DNA of 64,000 nucleotides from an uncultured Collinsella sp. (GTDB lineage: Bacteria; Actinomycetota; Coriobacteriia; Coriobacteriales; Coriobacteriaceae). This document shows positions 7,774 to 15,120 of this stretch, piece by piece. Below the pieces are notes generated by a model. The model saw nothing but the letters and a program-made list of their open reading frames with translations. It ran no database searches and was not told the DNA's origin. A program made the position numbers and the translations under genes. Each line of letters begins with the position of its first letter. The stretch's first letter is position 1. The DNA lies in assembly GCA_900545665.1 (NCBI GenBank), contig UQZU01000003.1, forward strand, positions 47,353-111,352, written 5' to 3'.

Positions 7774-9495
7774 ATGACCCGAGCAATGTATATGTCTAAG
7801 CTTTATGCGCCGACGCTTAAAGAGGATCCGGCGGACGCTGAGCTCGCCAGCCACCGTCTGCTGCTCCGTGCCGGCATGATCCGCAAGGAGGCCGCCGGTC
7901 TATATTCCTACCTGCCGCTTGCTTGGCGCTCGATTCGCAAGATCGAGAACATCGTGCGCGACGAGATGGACGCCGCCGGCGCCCAGGAGCTTATGATGCC
8001 TATCATGGTCGACGCCGAGTTGTGGCGCGAGTCCGGCCGCATCGACGCCTATGGTAAGGAGCTTGTGCGCTTTGACGACCGTCATGGTCGCGAGTTCGTC
8101 TTGGGCCCCACGCACGAGGAGACCGTCACGGCCTTGGTGCGCAACGAGCTGCGCTCCTATAAGCAGCTGCCTGTCAACCTGTACCACATTCAGGACAAGT
8201 TCCGCGACGAGTTCCGTCCCCGCTTTGGCCTGATGCGCGCTCGCGAGTTCATCATGAAGGACGCCTACAGCTTCTCCGCCACGCAGGAGAGCCTGCAGGA
8301 GGAGTATGACAAGATGAAGCAGGCCTACGCTAACATCTGCGAGCGCTGCTATATCAAGGCCCTGCCCGTTGTTGCCGACTCCGGTGAGATCGGTGGCGAT
8401 ACCTCCGTCGAGTACATGGCTTTGGCCGACGCTGGCGAGGCTTCGCTCGTCTACTGCGACGATTGCGGCTTTGCTGCCGATGACGAGGCGGCAAGCACCA
8501 AGGTCGTCGTGACCGAGGGTCCTGGTGACGGTACGCTCACCAAGGTTGAGACTCCGGGCATGGGCACCATTGAGGCTGTTGCTAAGTTCTTTGGGTTCCC
8601 CGAGAACGGCACGCGCAAGTCGCTGGCACTCATCGACGCCGAGGGCAAGCCTGTCGTGGCCATTGTTCCGGGCGATCACGAGCTCAACGATTGCAAGGCC
8701 GAGCACGTCTTTGGCAAGGGCTATCGCATGATGACCGACGAGGAGCTTCAGGCGAACGGTCTGCACAAGGGCTTTATCGGACCGGTTAACCTGCCCGATG
8801 GCATTCGTCTGGTGTGCGACGAGAGCCTGCTCGATTCCAAGCAGTGGGCCTGCGGTGCCAACGAGGTCGATTATCACTTTACCGGTGCCTGCCCCGAGCG
8901 CGACTTTACCGTCGATGAGTGGGCCGATCTGGTCACCGTTGTCGCCGGCGACCCCTGCCCGCACTGCGGCAAGCCGCTCTCCGCTGCCCGCGGCATCGAG
9001 GTCTCTCAGGTCTTCCAGCTGGGCACCAAGTATTCCGAGGCCATGGGTGCCACCTTTATGGACGAGGACGGCAAGGAGAAGCCGCTCATCATGGGCTGCT
9101 ACGGCGTTGGTGTGTCCCGCTCGCTCGCTGCCGTCGTGGAGCAGCACAACGACGAGCACGGTATCGTCTGGCCGGTCTCCGTTGCCCCGTACGAGGTCGC
9201 GGTGATTCCGCTCGATCCCAAGAAGGAGGAGTGCGCTACCGTCTGCGAGCAGATCGTTGATGGCCTGTGCGCCGAGGGTATCGAGGTTGTCGTCGACGAC
9301 CGCGACGAGCGTCCCGGCTTTAAGTTTGCCGACAACGACCTTATGGGCTTCCCGTATCAGGTCGTTCTGGGTAAGCGTGGCCTTAAGAATGGCACCGTTG
9401 AGCTCAAGGACCGTGCCACGGGTGAGCGCGAGGATGTGGCGATCGACGAGGTCGTCGCCAAGGTCGCCGAGCTTGTGAAGGCAGCACGCCGTTAA
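7774..9495 (+). CDS. proS: Prolyl-tRNA synthetase (bacterial type, with editing domain)
   Basis: Class II synthetase charging tRNA-Pro. The catalytic core is split by the INS editing domain (about residues 220-400) that hydrolyses Ala-tRNA-Pro. Motif 2 is clear (FRDEFRPRFGLMRAREFIMKD read in two parts), as are GPTHEE and motif 3 around GCYGVGVSR. The C-terminal anticodon-binding domain ends the 573-residue protein. The ATG follows the ispG TAA directly, and ATGs at 7786 and 7792 are possible alternatives. It is the last gene of the pyrH operon, with a very stable terminator behind it. Confidence 0.96.
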   Translation: MTRAMYMSKLYAPTLKEDPADAELASHRLLLRAGMIRKEAAGLYSYLPLAWRSIRKIENIVRDEMDAAGAQELMMPIMVDAELWRESGRIDAYGKELVRFDDRHGREFVLGPTHEETVTALVRNELRSYKQLPVNLYHIQDKFRDEFRPRFGLMRAREFIMKDAYSFSATQESLQEEYDKMKQAYANICERCYIKALPVVADSGEIGGDTSVEYMALADAGEASLVYCDDCGFAADDEAASTKVVVTEGPGDGTLTKVETPGMGTIEAVAKFFGFPENGTRKSLALIDAEGKPVVAIVPGDHELNDCKAEHVFGKGYRMMTDEELQANGLHKGFIGPVNLPDGIRLVCDESLLDSKQWACGANEVDYHFTGACPERDFTVDEWADLVTVVAGDPCPHCGKPLSAARGIEVSQVFQLGTKYSEAMGATFMDEDGKEKPLIMGCYGVGVSRSLAAVVEQHNDEHGIVWPVSVAPYEVAVIPLDPKKEECATVCEQIVDGLCAEGIEVVVDDRDERPGFKFADNDLMGFPYQVVLGKRGLKNGTVELKDRATGEREDVAIDEVVAKVAELVKAARR

Positions 9496-9525
9496 TCGAC
9501 GATTTCGCTTGTAGTTCGATATACG

Positions 9526-9574
9526 GGACGGCCCCGCATTTCTCCAGATCGGGGAGATGCGGGGCCGTCCTTTT
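9526..9574 (+). terminator. Rho-independent terminator after proS
   Basis: A perfect 14-bp arm pair (GGACGGCCCCGCAT at 9526-9539 with its complement at 9557-9570), an inner CTCC/GGGG extension, and TTTT. It ends the pyrH-proS operon. Confidence 0.95.
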
Positions 9575-9598
9575 ATCTTGTGGCATCCTCGATATCTA

Positions 9599-9642
9599 AA
9601 AGGAAAACCCCATAGCCCATGCGAGCTGCGGGGTTTTCCTTG
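9599..9642 (-). terminator. Terminator for the minus-strand phosphotransferase gene (probably bidirectional)
   Basis: Perfect 10-bp stem GGAAAACCCC (9602-9611) with GGGGTTTTCC (9630-9639). On the minus strand it is followed by TTTTAG, on the plus strand by TTG. It sits between the converging proS and phosphotransferase genes. Confidence 0.8.
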
Positions 9643-9673
9643 TGCCTCCGATGCGAAATAAATCGCTCAGATA

Positions 9674-10438
9674 TTACTGATAATCGACGACGTCGATCCA
9701 GTTCTTCAGGAACTCATCGTTCACGTTGCGCTTACGAGCGAGCTCGGAAGCGGCGACGATGCTCGTCCACTGACGCACGACCTGCATCGGCATGTCGGCG
9801 CGGTCGCAGTAGAGCTCCAGGTAGGCCTCAGCCTGATCCTTGCTGTTGAGGGCAAAGAGCAGGTAGGTGGTGGCAACGTCGGCAGCAGGGGAGCCCTGGG
9901 TGGCGTGTGCCCAGTCGCACACATAGAGCTGGCCGTCGTCGCCGACGATGACGTTGGAGGGGTTGAAGTCGCCGTGGCAGACCTTGAACTCCTTGGTCAT
10001 GCCGTCCAGACGCTCCTGAAGGTTGTAGCGCGTGGTGGCATTGAGCTGATCAAGGCTGTCGATCATGCGGGCGTACTTGTCGCGCTGACGGTTGAGCAGC
10101 GGGGAGGTGTAGCCGTGGATCTCGATCTGGAGGTCGACAAACATCTCGAGGTACTCACCAAAGCGCTGGGGCTCGGCAGTCATCTTCTCGGCAAGGGTGG
10201 TGCCCGGAACCTTCTCGGTCACGAGCGCCCAGCCGTTGGCGTTCTCGAGCTGGGAAACCTCGAGCGCCTTGGGGCTGCGGATGCCGCACTCATTGATGCG
10301 GGCAAGATTCAAAGCCTCGTTGAACACGTCGGAGACAGGCTTGGTCTCGTTAAAGACCTTGACAATCTTGTCGCCCAGGTCGTAAACGACCTTGTTGCCA
10401 CGGCGGACGAGCTCGGTCTTGGAATCGGGTAGCAGCAT
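9674..10438 (-). CDS. Aminoglycoside-phosphotransferase-fold small-molecule kinase, substrate unknown
   Basis: A 254-residue protein with the APH/choline-kinase fold. It has an N-terminal lobe with a lysine strand (DKIVKVFN), the catalytic loop CHGDFNPSNVIV (about residues 155-166, catalytic Asp and metal-binding Asn) and the DFG-equivalent YVCDWAHA. All expected catalytic residues are present, so it is probably active, but the substrate cannot be read from the sequence. Nothing marks it as a resistance gene. It lies 88 bp downstream of adhE on the same strand, with GAAAGG before its ATG and no convincing terminator between, so it may be co-expressed with adhE. Confidence 0.75.
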   Translation of the reverse strand: MLLPDSKTELVRRGNKVVYDLGDKIVKVFNETKPVSDVFNEALNLARINECGIRSPKALEVSQLENANGWALVTEKVPGTTLAEKMTAEPQRFGEYLEMFVDLQIEIHGYTSPLLNRQRDKYARMIDSLDQLNATTRYNLQERLDGMTKEFKVCHGDFNPSNVIVGDDGQLYVCDWAHATQGSPAADVATTYLLFALNSKDQAEAYLELYCDRADMPMQVVRQWTSIVAASELARKRNVNDEFLKNWIDVVDYQ

Positions 10439-10470
10439 GGTTGCATCCTTTCAACGATGCGATAGAAGCG

Positions 10471-10509
10471 ACGGCGGGGGTGTGTGAAACACCCGTGCAC
10501 CCCCGCCGT
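10471..10509 (-). other. GC-rich hairpin between adhE and the phosphotransferase gene
   Basis: Perfect 12-bp stem (ACGGCGGGGGTG at 10471-10482 with CACCCCCGCCGT at 10498-10509). Neither strand has a T run after it, so it looks more like an mRNA-stabilising or processing stem in an adhE-kinase transcript than a terminator. Confidence 0.6.
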
Positions 10510-10526
10510 TAAAAACCGTGCTAAAA

Positions 10527-13175
10527 CTAGCAGACGGCGTAATCCTGGGGCTCGCGGCCGTAGTAGGCGTCCAGGTAGAGCTCCTTGATCTCGCTCATGA
10601 GCGGGTAGCGCGGGTTGGCGCCGGTGCACTGGTCGTTGAATGCCTGCTCGGTCATTTCGTCGAGGGTGTCGAGGAAGTACTGCTCGTCAACACCGTAGTC
10701 AGCGATGGTCTTCTTGACGCCGATGAAGTCCTTGAGCTCTTCGAGCTTCGTGATGAAGTTCTCGAAGACCTCCTTGTCGTCCTTGCCCTCGATGCCGCAG
10801 TACTTGGCCATCTCGGCGTAGTTGTGCAGCGCGTTGGGGTAAGGATACTGGGAGAAGGTACCCATCTTGACGGGAGCCTCGGCGGCGTTGTAGCGCATGA
10901 CGCGGGTCAGGATGACAGCGTTTGCGAGGCCGTGGGGCAGGTGATGGAAAGCGCCGAGCTTGTGGGCCATGGAGTGGTTGAGGCCCAGGAAGGCGTTGGC
11001 GAAGGCCATACCGGCCATGCAGGAGGCGTTGTGCATCTCCTCGCGGGCGTGCGGGTCCTTGGCGCCGTTCGTGAAGCTGGAGGGCAGGTTCTCGAAGACG
11101 AGCTTGGCAGCGCGCTCGGAGAGGCCCTTGGTGTAGTCGGAAGCCATGATGGAGACGTAGGACTCGATGGCGTGGGTCATGACGTCGATGCCAGAGGCAG
11201 CGGTCAGGCCGCGCGGGGCGGTCATGCAGTTGTCGGCGTCGACGATAGCCATGTTGGGGAGCAGCGCGTAGTCGGCGAGCGGCCACTTGATGCCGGTCTC
11301 CTTGTCGGTGATGATGGCGAACGGCGTGCACTCGGAGCCGGTACCCGAGGAGGTCGGGACGGCGACGAAGTAGGCCTTCTTGCCCATCTCGGGGAAGGTG
11401 AAGATACGCTTGCGGATGTCCATGAAGTCCATGGCCATGTCCTCAAACTTGCACTCGGGGTGCTCGTACATCATCCACATGATCTTGCCGGCGTCCATAG
11501 CGGAGCCACCGCCGACGGCGATGATGACGTCCGGCTCAAAGAGAGCCATCTGCTTGGCGCCGCGACGTGCGCACTGCAGCGACGGATCGGGCTCGACGTC
11601 GTAGAAGCAGTCGTGGGCGATGCCCATCTCGTCGAGCTTGGCCTCGATGGCGCGGGTGTTGCCATTCTTGAAGAGGAACTGGTCGGTGACAATGAAGGCG
11701 CGCTTCTTGCCCATGACGTTGCCCAGCTCGTCGAGGGCGACGGGCGTGGAACCCTTCTTGAAGTAGACCTTCTCGGGAGCGCGGAACCACAGCATGTTCT
11801 CACGGCGCTCGGCCACAGTCTTAACGTTGATCAAGTGCTTCACCCCAACGTTCTCGGAGACGGAGTTGCCGCCCCAGGAGCCGCAGCCCAGGGTCAGAGA
11901 CGGCTTCATGCCAAAGTTGTACAGGTCACCGATGCCGCCGTGCGAGGACGGGGTGTTGATGACGATACGGCAGGCCTTCATGACGTGCTCGAACAGGCTG
12001 ATCTTCTCGGCCTGGGCGGGGTGCACGTACAGAGAGGCGGTGTGGCCCGGGCCACCGGCGAGCACGAGGTGCTCGGCCTTGTCGACGGCCTCCTGGAAGT
12101 CCTTGGCGTGGTACATGGCCAGGACCGGGGAGAGCTTCTCGTGGGAGAACTCCTCCTTGGCGGGGTCGGTGGAGGTGACCTCGGCGATCAGGATCTTGGT
12201 CTTGGCGGGAACCTCGATGCCGGCGAGCTCGGCGATCTTGGCAGCGGCCATGCCGGGGATGCGGTGATCGAGAGCGCCGTTCTTGAACATGGCGGCACGC
12301 AGGGCCTCCATCTCGGCACCCTGCTTGACGAAGTAGCAGCCGCGCTTCTGGAACTCGGCCTTAACCTGGTCATAGATGCTGTCGATTACGGTCACGGACT
12401 GCTCGGAAGCGCAGATCATGCCGTTGTCGAAGGTCTTGGAGTGGATGATGGAGTTGACGGCGAGCAGCACGTCGGCGGTGTCGTCGATGACGACCGGGGT
12501 GTTACCGGCGCCAACGCCCAGGGCGGGCTTGCCCGAGGAGTAAGCGGCCTTGACCATGCCCGGGCCACCGGTGGCGAGGATGATGTCGACGTCGCGCATG
12601 ACCATGTTAGTCAGCTCGATGGAGGGGACATCGACCCAGCCGATGATGCCCTCGGGGGCGCCGGCCTTGACGGCGGCGTCAAGCACGAGCTTGGCGGCGG
12701 CGATGGTGCACTTGGCGGCAGCCGGGTGCGGGGAGATGATGATGGCGTTGCGGGTCTTCAGGCAGATCAGCGTCTTGAAGATGGCGGTGGAGGTGGGGTT
12801 GGTCGTCGGGATGACGGCGCCCACGATGCCGATGGGCTCGGCGATCTTGGTGATGCCGTAAGCCTCGTCGCGCTCCAGGACACCACAGGTCTTGGTGTTC
12901 TTGTAAGCGTTGTAGATGTACTCTGCGGCGTAGTGGTTCTTGATGACCTTGTCCTCAAGAACGCCGCGGCCGGTCTCCTCGATGGCCATCTTCGCCAACG
13001 GGATACGAGCCTTGTTGGCGGCCATGGCGGCCTCATAGAAGATCTTGTCGACCTGCTCCTGCGTGTACGTAGCAAAAAGCGCCTGGGCCTCTCGCATCTG
13101 AGCGAGCTTAGCCTCAAGCGCCTCTACGTTGTCCACAATTGCGGGAGTAGTGTTTTCCGGTGACTTTTTCACCAT
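10527..13175 (-). CDS. adhE: Bifunctional acetaldehyde-CoA / alcohol dehydrogenase
   Basis: Converts acetyl-CoA to acetaldehyde and then to ethanol, recycling NADH during fermentation. The family forms filaments (spirosomes). The 882-residue product has an N-terminal aldehyde dehydrogenase half with the nucleophile in NGMICASEQS (about residue 250). The C-terminal half is an iron alcohol dehydrogenase with GGGSAMDAGKIMW and iron-ligand histidines in GLNHSMAHKLGAFHH and PHGLANAV. Length is normal for full AdhE. AAGGAG lies 8 bp before the ATG. A candidate extended -10 and a 28-bp inverted repeat lie upstream. Confidence 0.97.
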   Translation of the reverse strand: MVKKSPENTTPAIVDNVEALEAKLAQMREAQALFATYTQEQVDKIFYEAAMAANKARIPLAKMAIEETGRGVLEDKVIKNHYAAEYIYNAYKNTKTCGVLERDEAYGITKIAEPIGIVGAVIPTTNPTSTAIFKTLICLKTRNAIIISPHPAAAKCTIAAAKLVLDAAVKAGAPEGIIGWVDVPSIELTNMVMRDVDIILATGGPGMVKAAYSSGKPALGVGAGNTPVVIDDTADVLLAVNSIIHSKTFDNGMICASEQSVTVIDSIYDQVKAEFQKRGCYFVKQGAEMEALRAAMFKNGALDHRIPGMAAAKIAELAGIEVPAKTKILIAEVTSTDPAKEEFSHEKLSPVLAMYHAKDFQEAVDKAEHLVLAGGPGHTASLYVHPAQAEKISLFEHVMKACRIVINTPSSHGGIGDLYNFGMKPSLTLGCGSWGGNSVSENVGVKHLINVKTVAERRENMLWFRAPEKVYFKKGSTPVALDELGNVMGKKRAFIVTDQFLFKNGNTRAIEAKLDEMGIAHDCFYDVEPDPSLQCARRGAKQMALFEPDVIIAVGGGSAMDAGKIMWMMYEHPECKFEDMAMDFMDIRKRIFTFPEMGKKAYFVAVPTSSGTGSECTPFAIITDKETGIKWPLADYALLPNMAIVDADNCMTAPRGLTAASGIDVMTHAIESYVSIMASDYTKGLSERAAKLVFENLPSSFTNGAKDPHAREEMHNASCMAGMAFANAFLGLNHSMAHKLGAFHHLPHGLANAVILTRVMRYNAAEAPVKMGTFSQYPYPNALHNYAEMAKYCGIEGKDDKEVFENFITKLEELKDFIGVKKTIADYGVDEQYFLDTLDEMTEQAFNDQCTGANPRYPLMSEIKELYLDAYYGREPQDYAVC

Positions 13176-13328
13176 TTGTGTCTCCTTGCGATCGGAGATT
13201 TACCCTACGCCTTGCATGATAGCAAGAAATGATTCGGCGAACGGTAAGATTCCCGTAAAAGGCACACTAAAACGCTTCAATAAACTGAAACGTTTTAACT
13301 AAAACTATCTGCCTGCTGCATCGCCTCG
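13176..13328 (-). promoter_or_regulatory. adhE upstream region with a candidate extended -10
   Basis: Part of the 332-bp stretch without a gene between adhE and the transposase. On the minus strand TGC-TATCAT (-10 at 13216-13221) resembles an extended -10, with no good -35. It sits inside a small hairpin, CTTGC/GCAAG (13211-13226). The rest of the gap holds the inverted repeat at 13269-13296, the REP-like copy at 13329-13377, and 13378-13507, where only the transposase ribosome-binding site is recognisable. Confidence 0.4.
13269..13296. promoter_or_regulatory. 28-bp inverted repeat upstream of adhE, operator candidate
   Basis: AAAACGCTTCA (13269-13279) and TGAAACGTTTT (13286-13296) are inverted copies with one mismatch and a 6-bp spacer. 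The right half alone contains the AAACGTTT palindrome typical of LacI/CcpA-type operators. It lies about 50-80 bp upstream of the candidate adhE -10. Confidence 0.5.
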
Positions 13329-13377
13329 CTCATTGGGGACAGACTTACATGAGTGCTTTCACTCATTTGGGACAGAC
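13329..13377 (+). repeat. REP-like palindromic repeat, left copy
   Basis: Contains a perfect 7-bp palindrome ATGAGTG-cttt-CACTCAT (13349-13366) between two direct copies of a GGGACAGAC-type motif (GGGGACAGAC and TGGGACAGAC). It differs from the inverted right copy at 3 of 49 positions. Confidence 0.8.
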
Positions 13378-13507
13378 ATCGTTTTGCCATTTTGCCGTTC
13401 TGAACCTGTTTTTGCCGCTCATTGGATATAAATAGGTTACAGGCTCAGCATTTCGCGTTACTTCTCTCCTTTTAGGTGTTGCCTGTTCAGTTTTGAAAGG
13501 AGAGATT

Positions 13508-14284
13508 ATGCCCCGATGCGCCCGCGCCGTTTCGCTCACCGGCTATTACCACGTCTTTGACCGTGGCAACTCCAAACAGATTATTTTTGAAGATGACTCT
13601 GACCGATATCGTTTCTTATCGGACATCTCGGACAGGTTTGCACGCCATAAAGTGGCAGTGTTGGCTTGGTGCCTTATGGACAACCACTTCCATTTGATGG
13701 TTGATGACCCATTTGACAACCTTTCAAAGGCAATGCAGTGCGCATTGACGGCGTATGCCAAGTATTTCAACGGGAAAACGGGGAGAACGGGGCATTTGTT
13801 TGACAATCGCTATTCGCGGGTCGCGGTCGAGTCGGACACACAGGCGGTGCAGCTACTCGATTATATCCATCTCAATCCTGTGAAGGGTGCGCTTGACTCG
13901 CTCGAGGCGTACCGCTGGTCAAGCTACAAGGCATATCAGCTGGGCTATGATCCCTTTGACATCTGTGACGCGGCTCCTATGCTCGATATCGTCGGAGGCT
14001 CCCGTTGCTATTGCGAGCATCTCGAGGAAGTTGCCGGGCGCACTTGGTCAGTGGAGGTTCTTCCACGCCGGCGGATCCCCGATGAGGAGGCCCTTTCCAT
14101 TGCGCACGAAGTCCTGCCGAGCATAGATCCTGCGCTGCTCAAGGCCCTGCCACGCCCCGATCGCGATGCCTGTCTGCTGAGGCTCAGGCGGGCACATCTC
14201 ACGGTCAAGCAAATTGCCCGTATCACCGGCATTGGCGCTACAAGCGTGACCAAGGCCACTGTGGGCTGGAGGGAGGCTGCGTGA
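13508..14284 (+). CDS. REP-associated tyrosine transposase (RAYT, Y1_Tnp family)
   Basis: A 258-residue single-strand DNA nuclease/transposase of the IS200-like HUH superfamily. Visible motifs are YYHVFDRGN near the N-terminus, the HUH motif in DNHFHLMV, and the nucleophile region AYAKYFNGKTGRTGHLF with two candidate tyrosines, followed by the family-typical FDNRYSRVAVE. The C-terminus (LTVKQIARITGIGATSV) looks like a small HTH. ATG 13508 is chosen over an upstream in-frame TTG because AAAGGAGA directly precedes it. The reading frame is intact. It lies between inverted REP-like repeats that are its probable substrate. Confidence 0.9.
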   Translation: MPRCARAVSLTGYYHVFDRGNSKQIIFEDDSDRYRFLSDISDRFARHKVAVLAWCLMDNHFHLMVDDPFDNLSKAMQCALTAYAKYFNGKTGRTGHLFDNRYSRVAVESDTQAVQLLDYIHLNPVKGALDSLEAYRWSSYKAYQLGYDPFDICDAAPMLDIVGGSRCYCEHLEEVAGRTWSVEVLPRRRIPDEEALSIAHEVLPSIDPALLKALPRPDRDACLLRLRRAHLTVKQIARITGIGATSVTKATVGWREAA

Positions 14285-14326
14285 GGCTGGGCAGGACCTG
14301 ATCATGGCGCCGCATGTGTACGTCAC

Positions 14327-14375
14327 GTCTGTCCCCAATGCGTGAAAGCACTCATGTAAGCCTGTCCCCAATGAG
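14327..14375 (-). repeat. REP-like palindromic repeat, right (inverted) copy
   Basis: Reverse complement of 13329-13377 with three substitutions, one of which changes the inner palindrome to ATGAGTG-cttt-CACGCAT. It abuts the rpmB terminator. Confidence 0.8.
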
Positions 14376-14378
14376 TGC

Positions 14379-14412
14379 AAAAAGGCGCTCTCCGTAGGGG
14401 AGGGCGCCTTTG
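14379..14412 (-). terminator. Terminator for rpmB
   Basis: Read on the minus strand, a GGCGCCCTCCCC / GGAGAGCGCC hairpin is followed by TTTTT. The plus strand also ends in TTT, so it may stop transcription from the transposase side too. Confidence 0.85.
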
Positions 14413-14479
14413 GTAAGTTCTATGTGAACGCGAGGTCTTTGACCCGGAGAGTCCGAGGTACTTGTTGGTAAGACCTTAT

Positions 14480-14668
14480 TTAGGAGCGCGCAACCTTGCC
14501 AGACTTGAGGCAGGTGGAGCAAACGTTCATCTTGCGACGGTGACCATCGACGACAACGTAGACGCGCTGGATGTTGGGGCGGAACTTACGGTTGGTGACG
14601 CGGTGAGAGTGGCTGATGGAGCGACCGGCAACGGGGTGCTTACCGCAAACTTCGCAAACTTTGGACAT
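14480..14668 (-). CDS. rpmB: 50S ribosomal protein L28
   Basis: A 62-residue large-subunit protein with the zinc-ribbon form: CEVCGKHP near the N-terminus and CSTCLKSGK near the C-terminus give four cysteines. The central SHSHRVTNRKFRPNIQRV is the L28 signature. ATG 14668 is selected because AAGGAGGG lies just upstream; a longer frame reaches 14716 but adds no L28 sequence. It is monocistronic, with its own promoter and terminator. Confidence 0.96.
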   Translation of the reverse strand: MSKVCEVCGKHPVAGRSISHSHRVTNRKFRPNIQRVYVVVDGHRRKMNVCSTCLKSGKVARS

Positions 14669-14722
14669 AACTGACCCTCCTTGGGCGACAAACGAACATG
14701 TCGCGTTAACAAACAAGCCTGA

Positions 14723-14731
14723 ACTATAGCA
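14723..14731 (-). promoter_or_regulatory. rpmB extended -10 promoter element
   Basis: The minus strand reads TGC-TATAGT, about 55 bp upstream of the start codon. The same nine bases occur upstream of rpsT (27412-27420). No clear -35 is seen. Confidence 0.5.
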
Positions 14732-14983
14732 CAGAAGTCGCTCCCTGTGCGCAATCTACACAGAGATATTCCTCTTTTGGCGATAGTGCCCACGCCACGG
14801 CCCTGGACGTAGATCCGATTTGCGTGCAGCAGAGGGGATTATGCCAGCTCGTGCGTGCGTTTTCAAGCTCGTCCCACAAATATATATAGGTTTATGGAGC
14901 ATTGGGCTCCGTTTACGGATTGCTCTGTATTTATGCTCGCAATTAAGCTCGAGGTTGGCTACACTATCCCTTGACCATTAAAG
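14732..14983. other. Intergenic sequence between rpmB and the pyr leader
   Basis: No open reading frame, RNA gene or repeat was recognised here. It must hold the pyr operon promoter. TACACT at 14960-14965 is a weak -10 candidate about 20 bp upstream of the first leader hairpin, without a matching -35. Confidence 0.4.
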
Positions 14984-15081
14984 GGGTACGAGATACCCAC
15001 ATGGAATTACATAGCTGCCATGCGAGCAGCCTTTCCTGTGGGTGTCTGGTCCGCTTTAAGCGGTCGGGCATCTATTTTTTT
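14984..15081 (+). promoter_or_regulatory. pyr operon attenuator with competing RNA structures
   Basis: Three pairings are mutually exclusive. (1) GGGTA-CGAGA-TACCC, 14984-14998. (2) GATACCCACA (14992-15001) with TGTGGGTGTC (15037-15046). (3) A terminator hairpin at about 15041-15070 with CCGCT/AGCGG at its top and a T run at 15074-15081. Pairing 2 blocks both others, so it acts as antiterminator and hairpin 1 as anti-antiterminator. The apical bases ACGAGA of hairpin 1 agree with the PyrR hexaloop pattern CNGNGA at five of six positions. Binding of UMP-loaded PyrR here would switch the operon off. Confidence 0.65.
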
Positions 15082-15108
15082 GACTGTGTCAGCAGTCAAG
15101 ACATGTGA
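15001..15108 (+). CDS. Possible pyr leader peptide spanning the attenuator
   Basis: An ATG-started frame of 35 codons runs through the terminator hairpin and its U tract (encoding YFFD) and stops at TGA 15106-15108, just before the pyrR ribosome-binding site. The layout recalls E. coli pyrL, whose translation couples RNA polymerase pausing to UTP supply. Only a weak Shine-Dalgarno (GAGA) is present and the peptide (MELHSCHASSLSCGC...) matches nothing known, so it may not be translated. Confidence 0.3.
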   Translation: MELHSCHASSLSCGCLVRFKRSGIYFFDCVSSQDM

Positions 15109-15120
15109 GGAAGGAGATCG

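Larger units (their letters stand above)
13329..14375 (+). mobile_element. REP-flanked tyrosine transposase unit (REPtron-like)
   Basis: A HUH/Y1 transposase gene is bracketed by two 49-bp REP-like repeats in inverse orientation (13329-13377 and 14327-14375, 46 of 49 positions identical). It sits between adhE and rpmB. The arrangement matches known RAYT/REP pairs, where a domesticated single-copy transposase is flanked by the palindromes it recognises. No target-site duplication was identified. Confidence 0.75.

Noticed and set aside
9674..10438. Aminoglycoside resistance gene
   Set aside because: Only the kinase fold is shared. Composition and context are chromosomal and metabolic, with no mobile elements adjoining.
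10518..13163. 881-codon plus-strand open frame opposite adhE
   Set aside because: It is the antisense shadow of adhE, with Val/Gly/Leu/Asp-rich low-complexity composition and no protein family signature; high GC and strong codon bias keep such frames open.
14732..14983. Possible tRNA or small RNA gene upstream of the pyr leader
   Set aside because: No cloverleaf, T-loop motif or terminator could be found on either strand.
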